This document shows positions 53,561-63,130 of a DNA stretch of 64,000 nucleotides, one piece after another. Origin of the DNA: Ignavibacteria bacterium (GTDB lineage: Bacteria > Bacteroidota > Ignavibacteria > Ignavibacteriales > SURF-24). A program made the position numbers and the translations under genes. The stretch is taken from NCBI GenBank assembly GCA_025612245.1, contig JAAXKQ010000007.1:147524-211523 (forward strand). Direction: 5' to 3'. The notes under the pieces are model-generated. The model made no database searches, was not told the DNA's origin, and worked only from the letters and a program-made list of their open reading frames with translations. The number at the start of each line of letters is the position of its first letter. The stretch's first letter is position 1.

Positions 53561-56101
53561 ATGAAATTGAAGCAATGCTGCTTTACTGCTGCAGCAACCC
53601 TTTTTTTACTGAGCTCTTTATGCTTCCCACAGAAGATGAGCTTGCCGGTTAACTATAAAGGGGATGCCCAGATAGAAGTGGGAAACCAGTTCATAGGAAT
53701 TGAAATGCACCACAGCTCGCCCGCGCTCGAAAGAATAAGCCTCTACTATCCCGCTGCCAACAGTATCGACCAGAGCACTGACTACTGGAGACGCGATACC
53801 ACGCACGTCTTGTCGCTTGGACTTAAAATAGGCGACGGGAAAAGGGAAGAAATCGGCTTTCAGCCTTATGAGTTCTCACTTACACCTTACAGCGTCAGCT
53901 TCCGTAAAAGTGATAAGGATAAAATTGTAGAGGCCTCCTACAGGTTCGCTTCCTCCAGGCCTGCAATGGTTGTATCTTACACAATTATGAACAAAACCTC
54001 TTCTTCACAACCGTTCGAATTTGATACCCACCTGGAGACTTCCGTCCGCACGAGCCATAGCTTTAAGCTTAAAGACAGCGCCTGGACGGAATTTGAAACC
54101 GAGGGCTCTGCAATTTATACAAACTTTGACGACCCCCAGACGCAAAACGTGCAGATCTTTGTAGCTAATGCCGGGGAGGTGCCGGTAAGCTACTACTCAC
54201 GTGGCAACAGAAGGGCATTTGAAGGCGAATTGTGGGTCTCGGGCGGCCTGGATATTAAGGAGAAGCTAATCCCTAAAAGCAACCCCGGCAGCCCGGCGGC
54301 AAAGTTCCTTTACAGGAAAACCCTCGCTCCCGGCGAAAAAATGACCGTCATTCAGATCATAGGCTCCTGCAGACAAAACGAGGGAAGGGCAATCGTAAGC
54401 TACATGCTCTCAAACTATAAAAAAGAAATTGCCGATTTTGAAAAAAACGTGCTGGATTATGTGACCGGAAAGGGGAGCTTCAAAACGGGCGACGCATATT
54501 TCGACCGCTCTTACAACTGGGCCAAGGCAGTCCTTTCGGTTAACCGCCACTATATAGACGGCACCATCCGCCCTATGCCGTGCCCTGCCGAGTATAATTT
54601 CTATTTTTCACACGACGTATTCCTGACCGACCTTGCAGCCGTGAACTTCGACCTCGAGAGGGTTAAAAGCGACCTTGAGTTTACCGTTAGCCTTGCGGGC
54701 AGGGACCTTATTATTCCCCACGCATACTACTGGAAAGACAGCGCGTATGTCACCGAATTTGCAACACCCGATAACTGGAACCACTTCTGGTTCATCGTTC
54801 TCTCGGCAAGCTACCTTAGGCACTCGGAGGATACTCTGCTTTTAAGAAACCTTTACCCTTACCTGAGTAAAAGCCTCTCCGAAACCATGAAAAACAGGAA
54901 AGAAGATATAATGTGGGCCTACCGCCCTGACTGGTGGGATATAGGCCATAACTACGGACCGAGGGCTTTTATGACTATTATGGCGGCTAAAGCCTTAAAG
55001 GACTACGTATATATCTCCTCCAGACTCGGTGAGAACCTGGAGGATCTCCCGGAATTGGAGCAACAGTCGGAGAAAATGAAAGAGCAGCTTAATGCAAGGC
55101 TGTGGGATGATTCACTCAAATACCTCATTAATTATTTCGAGGACGGAAGTGAGGATAAACACTATTATATCGGCTCGCTTCCCGCGGCGGATTTTAATTT
55201 GCTCAGCCCTGAAAGAAAAACCGAACTGGTAAGAACGGCTGAGGAAAAGCTGCTCGATAAAAAACTCGGCATATATACCGTTTACCCGATGGATTTCCAT
55301 AAGCTCATTGAATACCTGAAGTTTGCCGGCAATGAGGCCGGCGACCCGTTCCTTTATATCAACGGAGGAATCTGGTCGCAGGGCAATGCCTTTTTTGCCC
55401 TGGCGCTTAAAGCTGCCGGAAGAAGACAGGATGCAGTCGATTTCGTAAGACGCATAATGACCCTCGACGGCATTATGGCGGGACCCAACGGGCAGCCCGC
55501 AATGTATGAATACAGGAACGGGAACAATAAGGACCCCCTGGTCTATGGCAAAGTTGATAAGCCGCAGTTCATGTGGGCCGCCGGGTGGTACATATACAGC
55601 CTCTATAACCTGTTCGGAATTGATGAGAATGAATGGAACGTAAGCTTTAATCCTTTCCTGGGCAAAGGCCAAAAGACGGTCTCATTTTCCCTCAACGCGC
55701 TCGGCAAATTATTTAATGTCACTTTAAGCGGAAAGGGTAATTACATAAAAAGCATTGCTTATAACGGGAGAAACTATCCGTCGGCTCTGATTCCTGAAGA
55801 TATGCAAGAGGGTAAAATAGCAGTTACGCTTGGTAGCCCCGGAGCGCCTTATATCGAAAGGACGGATGCACGCCTCGTGTCATGCAGCTACAAGGGGAAA
55901 ACTCTGATAGCCGAACTCAGTGCCTTCCCGGGCCACAAGAATGAGACTAGAATTATCTCCCCGTTAAAACCCAAAAGCGTTCTTTTGAACGGAAAACTGC
56001 AGGACGGGAATTACAAAACTGAAAATCATAACGGCATTTATGAAATACTGATCCCCTTTACGCACGACAAAGGAATAGATAAAATCCAGGTGGATTTTTA
56101 A
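53561..56101 (+). CDS. Secreted (alpha/alpha)6-barrel glycoside hydrolase (GH94/GH63-like fold)
   Basis: Exported protein of 846 residues with a signal peptide (about 1-23). An N-terminal beta-sandwich (about 35-290) is followed by a helical linker and an (alpha/alpha)6 barrel (about 310-690) with 'FYFSHDVFLTDLAAVNFD', 'YRPDWWDIGHNYGPRAF' and 'NGGIWSQGNAFFALALKAAGR', then a C-terminal beta domain. The arrangement resembles GH94, GH63 or amylo-alpha-1,6-glucosidase-type enzymes, but I cannot name the family. GAAGGAG lies 6 bases before the ATG. It closes the PUL; no T9SS sorting domain is visible, so it is probably periplasmic. Confidence 0.68.
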   Translation: MKLKQCCFTAAATLFLLSSLCFPQKMSLPVNYKGDAQIEVGNQFIGIEMHHSSPALERISLYYPAANSIDQSTDYWRRDTTHVLSLGLKIGDGKREEIGFQPYEFSLTPYSVSFRKSDKDKIVEASYRFASSRPAMVVSYTIMNKTSSSQPFEFDTHLETSVRTSHSFKLKDSAWTEFETEGSAIYTNFDDPQTQNVQIFVANAGEVPVSYYSRGNRRAFEGELWVSGGLDIKEKLIPKSNPGSPAAKFLYRKTLAPGEKMTVIQIIGSCRQNEGRAIVSYMLSNYKKEIADFEKNVLDYVTGKGSFKTGDAYFDRSYNWAKAVLSVNRHYIDGTIRPMPCPAEYNFYFSHDVFLTDLAAVNFDLERVKSDLEFTVSLAGRDLIIPHAYYWKDSAYVTEFATPDNWNHFWFIVLSASYLRHSEDTLLLRNLYPYLSKSLSETMKNRKEDIMWAYRPDWWDIGHNYGPRAFMTIMAAKALKDYVYISSRLGENLEDLPELEQQSEKMKEQLNARLWDDSLKYLINYFEDGSEDKHYYIGSLPAADFNLLSPERKTELVRTAEEKLLDKKLGIYTVYPMDFHKLIEYLKFAGNEAGDPFLYINGGIWSQGNAFFALALKAAGRRQDAVDFVRRIMTLDGIMAGPNGQPAMYEYRNGNNKDPLVYGKVDKPQFMWAAGWYIYSLYNLFGIDENEWNVSFNPFLGKGQKTVSFSLNALGKLFNVTLSGKGNYIKSIAYNGRNYPSALIPEDMQEGKIAVTLGSPGAPYIERTDARLVSCSYKGKTLIAELSAFPGHKNETRIISPLKPKSVLLNGKLQDGNYKTENHNGIYEILIPFTHDKGIDKIQVDF

Positions 56102-56150
56102 TTACTATATTATTCCCAAAAGCTCCGGAGGATCTTCATATAGGAATAAT

Positions 56151-57200
56151 AAATGAAAGAACTCAGCCTGAAAACAACATCTGCAATCTGAGAAATTATA
56201 CACGTTCCCTACCGCTTTTAGCGGCAGCATGTATGTAGAAGAAATGTCGAATGGAATGAATTGAGGTGAAAACAACATCCGCAATCTGCGCATATATAGA
56301 CATGTGTACTACCCCCGCAATCCGAATATACATACACGTTCCCTACCGCGTTAGCGGTAGCATGTTTGTAGAAAGCGATCCCTAAAATGATCCCCAACCG
56401 CGTAGCGGTTGCATATCCGTAACCCTGTGCTCTGAGCCCGCTTCAACCTGCCTTCTCATTTGACTAGCCCCTTCTATGGGGCGCCCTGTCTTTAGCCCCT
56501 GGGAACGGATTCCCCACATTCCCCAGGTCCCATGAAATCTGACCATCTGTAATTACGCACTAACCAAGCCCGCAGCGCGGGCGTAACATCAGTAGCCGGG
56601 GGTGACCAAATCCCGATAGGGATGCGGGAACCCCCGGGAACCATGAAATCCTACACCAATAAAATCTAAACCAGCAGAATAACGCCTCTCCCAAGCTCCA
56701 GATGGGCGAATAATCCCACAACCATCTCTACAATATCTGAACCAATATAATCACGCCTCCCCCAAGCTCCGGATGGAGCGCTTTGTCTGTAGCAAACACC
56801 GGCATCCCCCTAAATTCCAGAGCTCCGGAAGGAGCGACTTGTATCTTACTTACTATATGGATAAACATATCATTGAAACCTGAACACACACACATAAAAA
56901 CCATCCCGTCAAAACAACCGAGAATTATCTTAAATATCCATTACACAAAACGCACAATCAGGGAAATGAAAAAGAACATGCAACCGCTATGGGCGGTAGG
57001 GAAAACTTCTTTTGTAACCATTTCTACAAACATGCTACCGCTAAAGCGGTAGAAATCCCAACACATTTACACCCGCCCACATTGCCTCCATTCATAATTC
57101 CTCTATGCCGCTCCTGACCGGAGCTTTGTGTATTGTGTGGAAAATCCTTTTCCCAGGGGTTCAGTCGCCCCCATCCGGGGGCTTCCTCACCCCGGGCTAC
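56151..57200. repeat. Palindrome-rich intergenic repeat block A
   Basis: This is a direct-repeat partner of 63131-64000, with long matching stretches interrupted by indels. It contains several hairpin families: TACCGC-GTTA-GCGGTA (56344-56359), CAACCGC-GTA-GCGGTTG (56395-56411), GCTCC-GGAT-GGAGC (near 56770), GCCCGC-AGC-GCGGGC (near 56568), and TACCGC-TAAA-GCGGTA (57036-57051). The last, with its flank TTTCTACAAACATG, is the reverse complement of the left-hand units with flank CATGTTTGTAGAAA, so the block is bounded by inverted units, a REPIN-like layout. Confidence 0.8.
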
Positions 57201-57315
57201 AAAGATCTCGCCCGCGCTGCGGGCTTAGTCATTGCACAATTCCAAACTCCCAGCCTTCATGAATATTTCTTTCTTAACCTAAACCTTTCTCTCTCTTCCT
57301 TTACCTTTTCCTAAA

Positions 57316-57398
57316 CCTTGAACCTTGAACTTTGAACCTCTTTCCCTTGAACTTTGAACCTTTTCCCCCAACTTAAAACTTAAAACTTAAAACTTAAA
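57316..57398. repeat. Degenerate heptanucleotide tandem repeats
   Basis: Units of seven bases follow the pattern TTGAAC(C/T): three in a row near 57318-57338, two near 57347-57360. Four exact copies of ACTTAAA follow at 57371-57398. All fit a general CTTRAAM-type heptamer. Confidence 0.75.
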
Positions 57399-57553
57399 AT
57401 TCTTCCCCCCCCTCGCCCCTGGACTTTGGTCCCGGATTCCTAAGACGGGCTACCTGGGCTAAAGCCCGGACTGTGAGAGGCAAACTCAATTCTCCGCACC
57501 CCGAAAGCCGTGGCAATTCACACTCTTGCTTTTACTCTGTGAACCCCACAAAT

Positions 57554-58018
57554 TTATCTATTCCTCCTGTATGTCCCCATCAGCTCGGCTTTCCCAAGCG
57601 TGTGATTCTCCATCTCAAGTTCCAGCTCTTTTAAGGTCGCACCGGCATCAAGCCTGAGAATTGTACTTAAAGCGTAAAGCCTGAAATGATAATGATGAAC
57701 CCCCGATGGCGGACATGGCCCGAAGTATCCGATCCTGCGCGCGTCATTCGTACCCATTGCGGCCGCGTCAGGAAGATTCATCGTTGAGGTAATTCCTTCC
57801 TGAAGATTGTTGATGTTTACGGGAATGTCATAAACTATCCAGTGAATGAAAGTTCCGCCCGGGGCATCCGGGTCCTCCAGCACAATTGCAACTGTTTTTG
57901 TACCCTCGGGCAGACCTTCCCATTGAAGGGCAGGTGAAACATTTTGCCCGTCACAGGTATATTTGGCAGGAATGGGTTCACCGTGTTTGAAGGCCGGGCT
58001 GAAAAATTTAATCGCCAT
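57554..58018 (-). CDS. YbhB/YbcL-type PEBP family protein
   Basis: Phosphatidylethanolamine-binding-like protein of 154 residues. 'YTCDGQNVSPALQWEGLPEGTK', the ligand-pocket motif 'LEDPDAPGG', 'HWIVYDIP' and 'GPCPPSGVHHYHFRLYAL' are complete. Bacterial members (called Raf kinase inhibitor-like) have no settled function. GGAGGGAAG lies just before the ATG, and it is 92 bp downstream of the histidine kinase on the same strand, so it may be its operon partner. Confidence 0.9.
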   Translation of the reverse strand: MAIKFFSPAFKHGEPIPAKYTCDGQNVSPALQWEGLPEGTKTVAIVLEDPDAPGGTFIHWIVYDIPVNINNLQEGITSTMNLPDAAAMGTNDARRIGYFGPCPPSGVHHYHFRLYALSTILRLDAGATLKELELEMENHTLGKAELMGTYRRNR

Positions 58019-58110
58019 TTTGCTTCCCTCCGGATTGATTTAATGATCATTTTAAGTTAATTGAATCAAAAAACCGGCAAAAATCAATTTATTCTTGAAA
58101 CCCCATTATT

Positions 58111-60357
58111 TCAGTTTAAGCGCTCCTGTCCTGACTTTCTTATCGGAAGTGAAAAGTAGAAAGTTGCCCCTTTGCCCGCTTCGGCTTCAGCCCATATGTT
58201 GCCCTCGTGACGCCTGAGGATCCTCTGCACAATTGCCAGCCCCACGCCTGTGCCTTCAAATTCCGAGGAAGGATGAAGCCTCTGGAAGACTCCGAAAAGT
58301 TTATACGCGTACTCCATGTTAAAACCCGTACCGTTGTCCTTAATGTAGTAGACAACTTCATTTCCCCTTTTTTCTCCTCCTATCTCAATTAAGGCCTCAT
58401 CCCTGTCCTTCGTAAACTTTACAGCATTTGAGACCAGGTTTATCCATACCTGCTGGAGCATCGGGCGGTCGCCTGTTGACTCGGGAAGCTCCCTGATTGT
58501 AAAGAGGATCTTGCGGCCGCTGTTATCCTTTATGAACTGTTCCGTTATGGAGGCCACAAGTGAGTTCATATTAATTAAAACCTCGTTTTTCTCCCTGTTG
58601 TAAATTTTTGAAAACGCAAGGAGATCCTCAATCAGCTGTTCCATTTGTCCGGCATTTTTTGAAATTATGTTCAGGAATCTCTTGGCCTCGGGGTTAAACT
58701 CCGGGCCAAAGTCGTCCAGAAGGATCTGCGAAAACCCGTCTATTGCCCTTAATGGCGCCTTCAGGTCGTGCGATACTGAATAGCTGAAAGCCTCCAGCTC
58801 CTTGTTGGCTGCTTCAAGCTGTTCTGTGCGCTTTTTAACGCGCTCCTCCAGCTCCTCGTTCAGCTTATTCAGCTCATGGTTGCTTATTCTGAGCGCTTCT
58901 TCGGTTTTCTTAAGCTCCGTTATGTCTTCTATCGTAACTAGCACTTTGGCATAAGTTTGTTCAAAGCCTTCTGCTACATTCCACCTTATGTGCGTATGTA
59001 CCTCTTTCCCCTTAAGGGTTCTAAGAACGGAGTCAATTTCAAATTTCGTCTTTCCTTCGGAAATCGCAATAATCGATTCCCTCTGAACCCTGTAGTCTTC
59101 CTCTTCGGCTATGCGCGGGAAGGCCCCTGTTATATCCTCTTTTTTCTCCGCCTCAAAAAGTTCAAGCGTCGCTTCATTTACATCCAGTACCCGAACCATT
59201 TCAATGCTTTGCCTTATCTCATCGGGATACATCTCCAGGTAATCCTTGAAATCCGTAACGCCTGTTGTCTTTAAGAGATCAATATGATTCTTGATGATCG
59301 AGAAATCCTCCTCCCAGATTGAAATAGGGGAGTATTCAAAAAGACTTCTAAAGCGTTTTTCACTATCCTGCAGGGCCTCCAGAGCCGCTTTCTTCTCCGT
59401 AATGTCGTTTGCAAGCACAAGGCGCGCCTCTTTGCTTCCAAATGTGATGTTGTTCGAAAGAATTTCAACAAAAATTACCTGTCCGCTTTTCTTTAGGTGG
59501 CGCCACGGGCCGGAATGCTGGGAATCCTTCCGTCCCGTTAGTGCAATGTTGTCTTCAAGGTCCGGAATGTCTTCTATGGGCCTTATGTTTTTTATCGTCA
59601 TGGAAAGAAATTCATCCTGCGAAAAGCCGTATGCTTCTATTGCCGCGTTGTTTACGGCAAGGAACCTGAGCGTGGCCTGGTCATAGACCCACATCGGGTG
59701 GGGATTTTCCCTGAAAAGAAGGCGGTACTGCTCCTCGGACTTCCGCAGCCTGTCTTCAATTTCCTTCCTTAAGGAAACGTCGCGTATAATTGCCTGTACA
59801 ATCCCTTCCATTAGCATCTTGGCGGTTATCTCAACATCTATAATTCTGCCGCTTTTGTGGACGAACCTCCTGTCCGAACGGATAATTTCTCCTGAAAGGA
59901 TTTCATCATATCTTAAGGGCTGTGCCTCAAGGTCTCCGGGCGGGAAGAAATCCTTGAAACTACGATTTATTATTTCATCCTTCTTGTAGCCAAGAAGCTG
60001 ACTGGTAGTGGAGTTGGCCTCAATTATCTTAGCGTATTTATCGGCAAGTATAATTGAGTCCGACGCCTGCTCCAGGAGTGTCCTGTACTTATTCTCGCTT
60101 ATTACAAGTGCATCGGTTGAAGAACGGATCTTCTTTACCCCCAGCCTGACGAAATAATAAAGGAGCACGGCCGAAATAAGAATGAAGAACCATCCCTTAT
60201 AAGTCTGGTAATGCGTAAGAATGATGGGGTCCTTTATTTCCCCGGCAAGCAAGTAATCGGTTACTACAATCCATGCCGCGCTGACTAAGGCATAGCCGGT
60301 ACTGATAACAATTGGTGCATATTTAAGCTGTCTTTCAGTTGAAGATGGAAATTTCAT
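58111..60357 (-). CDS. Membrane-bound multi-PAS sensor histidine kinase
   Basis: Sensor kinase of about 748 residues. Two N-terminal membrane helices enclose a short loop. At least three PAS domains follow (about 95-215, 220-340, 345-490). The HisKA domain has the phosphorylated histidine in 'FSYSVSHDLKAPLRAIDGF', and the ATPase domain has 'NLVSNAVKFT', 'YYIKDNGTGFNMEYAYKLFGVFQRLH' and 'GTGVGLAIVQRIL'. This bacteriophytochrome-like kinase core is common. No response regulator gene is in the window, so its partner is elsewhere. I take the ATG at 60357; the TTG at 60396 lacks a clear ribosome-binding site. Confidence 0.92.
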   Translation of the reverse strand: MKFPSSTERQLKYAPIVISTGYALVSAAWIVVTDYLLAGEIKDPIILTHYQTYKGWFFILISAVLLYYFVRLGVKKIRSSTDALVISENKYRTLLEQASDSIILADKYAKIIEANSTTSQLLGYKKDEIINRSFKDFFPPGDLEAQPLRYDEILSGEIIRSDRRFVHKSGRIIDVEITAKMLMEGIVQAIIRDVSLRKEIEDRLRKSEEQYRLLFRENPHPMWVYDQATLRFLAVNNAAIEAYGFSQDEFLSMTIKNIRPIEDIPDLEDNIALTGRKDSQHSGPWRHLKKSGQVIFVEILSNNITFGSKEARLVLANDITEKKAALEALQDSEKRFRSLFEYSPISIWEEDFSIIKNHIDLLKTTGVTDFKDYLEMYPDEIRQSIEMVRVLDVNEATLELFEAEKKEDITGAFPRIAEEEDYRVQRESIIAISEGKTKFEIDSVLRTLKGKEVHTHIRWNVAEGFEQTYAKVLVTIEDITELKKTEEALRISNHELNKLNEELEERVKKRTEQLEAANKELEAFSYSVSHDLKAPLRAIDGFSQILLDDFGPEFNPEAKRFLNIISKNAGQMEQLIEDLLAFSKIYNREKNEVLINMNSLVASITEQFIKDNSGRKILFTIRELPESTGDRPMLQQVWINLVSNAVKFTKDRDEALIEIGGEKRGNEVVYYIKDNGTGFNMEYAYKLFGVFQRLHPSSEFEGTGVGLAIVQRILRRHEGNIWAEAEAGKGATFYFSLPIRKSGQERLN

Positions 60358-60604
60358 AAAACACTCTGCTAATGTTAATTCAGTCACCTCAGACAAAGGC
60401 TACTCTTACATATGCCGGGAACATAACGGATCTTATTTGAACTGATGAAAAAAGAAAGCTGAATGTATAAGAGCCTTACTCCCGCAGTACCTGCCCGGGG
60501 ATGACATTATAGCGCAGCCCGGAGCTAATGCCCGGGGTAGAATGATTTACTGCATCTTCCATAGTTCAACTGACCGGCACGTTTTCGGTGCAGACGGAAC
60601 TTAA

Positions 60605-61204
60605 TTAGACTGCCTTCAGGCTTTCTGATGACGGCTGAATGATCTGCCTTTTTACAACGTCTGGTGGTGGAACAATCATTCCACAGCACTTTCCGGCTGC
60701 GTCCAGCAGGCTGATTTTGTAATCCTTGTCGTATGCAATAATGTCAAAAACCGGTTTATATATCTTTATCCTTTCTGCGGAGCTGTATGAATCCAGTATC
60801 CTTCTTACGGAAGAAGCATCAAGATAATTTAAGTAAATTACGTCATCTTTATAGGCTTGAAATTTTTCCCTCTTCCAGCACAAGATCTCATGCTCAAAAA
60901 GGACGTCATCATGTTCGGCAAGATTGGGGGCAATGGAAGCCCTGAGGGAATCTATATCCATGGAAAGAACCATCAGTTCGGTCTCTTTCTTAAAAGCTTC
61001 CAGTATACCGGGCTTACGGCATAACAGGCTCTTGAAAGTTTCGTTTTTGAGGAATTCAATTTCAATGAAGGACCGGAAGGAAGATTTCAGTTTGCTGAAG
61101 ACCCTCAGGAGAGTATCGAATTCAAGAGGGCCGGAGCCGGGGTCCAGAGACTCCAGCTGGATATTAAAGGCATAGCTCGTAATATTTAACTTAGCCTGAT
61201 TCAT
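60605..61204 (-). CDS. Unknown protein between palindrome blocks
   Basis: Soluble protein of 199 residues, with no signal peptide, membrane helix or motif I recognise. It is mixed alpha/beta; the first half has a helix-rich stretch 'FDTLLRVFSKLKSSFRSFIEIEF' and the second half ends with 'AAGKCCGMIVPPPDVVKRQII'. The ribosome-binding site is weak. It lies 208 bp or more from the kinase gene, in the same direction. A few palindromes (CCCGGG at about 60495 and 60532) lie in the gap, so the flanking sequence resembles the repeat blocks. Confidence 0.5.
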   Translation of the reverse strand: MNQAKLNITSYAFNIQLESLDPGSGPLEFDTLLRVFSKLKSSFRSFIEIEFLKNETFKSLLCRKPGILEAFKKETELMVLSMDIDSLRASIAPNLAEHDDVLFEHEILCWKREKFQAYKDDVIYLNYLDASSVRRILDSYSSAERIKIYKPVFDIIAYDKDYKISLLDAAGKCCGMIVPPPDVVKRQIIQPSSESLKAV

Positions 61205-61337
61205 GAAGATAAGATAATCTTTTTAAATATAGGTAGCAAACGCGGCCGGGATATTTTCCCCATATCCGCCGTATTTGCTCTTTCCTCCTCCGGAGAAATT
61301 ATTTTGTGAATGAGTATCCTTCGGCACCGGAAGACAC

Positions 61338-62870
61338 TTAAAGCGGTACCTTATGGCAAAATAATTTACTCTTTGCCGTGTATACCGTAAAATACCTGCT
61401 GCTGTCTGTCTTAAGGTAATTATCAAAAAATGCTTCCCGGAACTCCTCATTGAAAAGCTTGTATCTTGAGGCGTAAAAACTTGTCATTGAAAAGGGGCTT
61501 CCGCTCCTGGGCAGTATAAAGATGCCGTATTTCTGCTGCCTGATGACGTTTACTGTCTCACATGGAAGGGACATTCCCGCTTCGGCCATATCCATTAAAG
61601 CAGGAGCGTCAATAAAATATTTGCTCCCTTTATCCATCAACAGGGGCCTGAAAAAAGTATTGTTGTAATTCTCAGGTTTGCTGTCGGTGTATCCCATGGC
61701 TGCCGAATAGCTGCTGTATTTATTCTTCAGCTTCATCAGGTCATCAGCAATTTCTTGTTCCTGGCTATCTGACAGGAAGTAAACAAAACGGCTTTGAGGT
61801 CCCGTATAGCACTGGTAGAAGATTGCCGCTGCCCAGAGAAGAATTGCCCCGGAATTTAACTTTACCTGAACTATTTCTGAATAGCGTAGCCTGTACTTTT
61901 TCATGAGTACCGGAATAAGAAAGCCCGTTATTGCCGCAAATGGAATCAGGTGATGAGAGCCCGCACCTTCCTTTGCCGCTACAATTGCAATGAGGAAAAG
62001 TGAAACCGTCAGTACGGAAAAGAATATTATTGCCGATTTTTTATCATCAATTGATTTTCTTACCCACGCTTCTTTTAATATCACGAGTAATGGCGTAACG
62101 AAAAGAAAAGCATAAAGCAGGCTCCGGAAGAATTGGGCTACAATAAATTTGTGATTGAGGCAGTTCAAAAGCCAGAAAAAGTATTCACGCGCCGGGAAAG
62201 AGCTGTGCAGTAAAAATGGCAGAATAATTATGACTGAAGAAAGAAGGGTAACCTGTATTAAGTTTCTCCAGCCGTTTTGGCAGAATATGAACGCCAGCAA
62301 GGGAAGTATGTAGAAAACCGAGGTGAATTTGCCATTTACCGCAATTGCAATTCCAAGAGGCATAAGTAAAGTTGTAACTATCCTTTTCCCCGAGATTAAA
62401 GCGGTTCCGGCAAGCGTGCATCCAAGTATAATTGAACTCTCGGGTCTGTTCCAGAATGAAAGGTGCCCGAAAGGCAGATACATTATAATTACATATATAA
62501 CGGATAAAAATGCTGCCTTTAATGAATACTTCCTGTAAAGCACAATGAGCATTAACATAAGGCTGAAAAATACGGGCAGTATCCCGCTCAATTTCCCGGC
62601 TGTAATCGGGTCGGGCAGAATTGAAAGGAAAAACGAGCTCATAAGGTATGCCGAAGGGCCGAACCCGAGACTAATTCTGCATGCATCGGCTGAAGGAGTA
62701 TAAATGCTGAGGCCGTTTCTGACCAGCTCGCCCTCCATTACAATTGATGGCTCAATGTGGTCATAAAACCGGGGATTCATTAAATACAGCGCGCATATCC
62801 CTGCATAATAAAGGAAAATCCCGGCGCTGAAAAGATAAAAAAGAACCGTTTTTCTGTCGGCAGTATTCAT
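61338..62870 (-). CDS. GT-C type membrane glycosyltransferase (GT39/87-like)
   Basis: Integral membrane protein of 510 residues with about ten to twelve helices. After the first helix comes the loop 'FYDHIEPSIVMEGELVRNG', whose acidic residues (D36, E39) sit where GT-C enzymes such as ArnT/PMT have their catalytic Asp/Glu. The long C-terminal soluble part (about 400-510) faces outside. It would transfer a sugar from a polyprenyl-phosphate donor, which the GT2 enzyme at 5836-7146 might supply, but that link is speculation. No neighbour names the acceptor. Confidence 0.7.
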   Translation of the reverse strand: MNTADRKTVLFYLFSAGIFLYYAGICALYLMNPRFYDHIEPSIVMEGELVRNGLSIYTPSADACRISLGFGPSAYLMSSFFLSILPDPITAGKLSGILPVFFSLMLMLIVLYRKYSLKAAFLSVIYVIIMYLPFGHLSFWNRPESSIILGCTLAGTALISGKRIVTTLLMPLGIAIAVNGKFTSVFYILPLLAFIFCQNGWRNLIQVTLLSSVIIILPFLLHSSFPAREYFFWLLNCLNHKFIVAQFFRSLLYAFLFVTPLLVILKEAWVRKSIDDKKSAIIFFSVLTVSLFLIAIVAAKEGAGSHHLIPFAAITGFLIPVLMKKYRLRYSEIVQVKLNSGAILLWAAAIFYQCYTGPQSRFVYFLSDSQEQEIADDLMKLKNKYSSYSAAMGYTDSKPENYNNTFFRPLLMDKGSKYFIDAPALMDMAEAGMSLPCETVNVIRQQKYGIFILPRSGSPFSMTSFYASRYKLFNEEFREAFFDNYLKTDSSRYFTVYTAKSKLFCHKVPL

Positions 62871-63130
62871 AATGAAGGCAATATAAATTTAGTTCTGAAT
62901 AACGGGATAAATTTTTTACTATCCTTCGGCAAATTGGTTTACGCTTTACCAGGAAAATTATGGACAACAACTTAAGAAAGACCCCGGCTAAAATCCATAG
63001 CCCCTCCCGGAGCAGCCGCGGTACATACACATTTCACGGCATGAAGAAGAATGAGAAAAGGCAAAGCCAGAAGTAAAACTTAAGGGAATAGAGAAATTCT
63101 AAGCCTTGAATGAGAAAAATGCTTAATGCT
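62871..63130. other. Gap upstream of the membrane glycosyltransferase
   Basis: This is AT-rich sequence with no gene, RNA or clear palindrome that I can see. The promoter of the 61338-62870 gene must lie here. The repeat block starts directly after it. Confidence 0.5.

Larger units (their letters stand above)
56102..57553. other. Long non-coding interval holding palindrome block A
   Basis: This is 1452 bp without a gene. It consists of the palindromic repeat block A (56151-57200), then short GC-rich palindromes and a low-complexity stretch of degenerate heptamer repeats (57316-57398). Short frames inside it are not conserved across indels between the two blocks, and none has a ribosome-binding site. 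Confidence 0.85.

Noticed and set aside
56783..57052. Small frame in repeat block A resembling one at 63669-63914 in block B
   Set aside because: The similarity comes from the repeat itself. The ends differ, indels break the frame between copies, and no ribosome-binding site is present.
56151..57200. CRISPR array in the repeated palindromic region
   Set aside because: Units are of different families and lengths with irregular spacing, there are no unique spacers of constant size, and no cas genes lie nearby.
56102..57553. Insertion sequence or its remnant around the repeat blocks
   Set aside because: No transposase fragment, defined terminal inverted repeat pair or target duplication is visible. 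Matching blocks alone do not show an IS.
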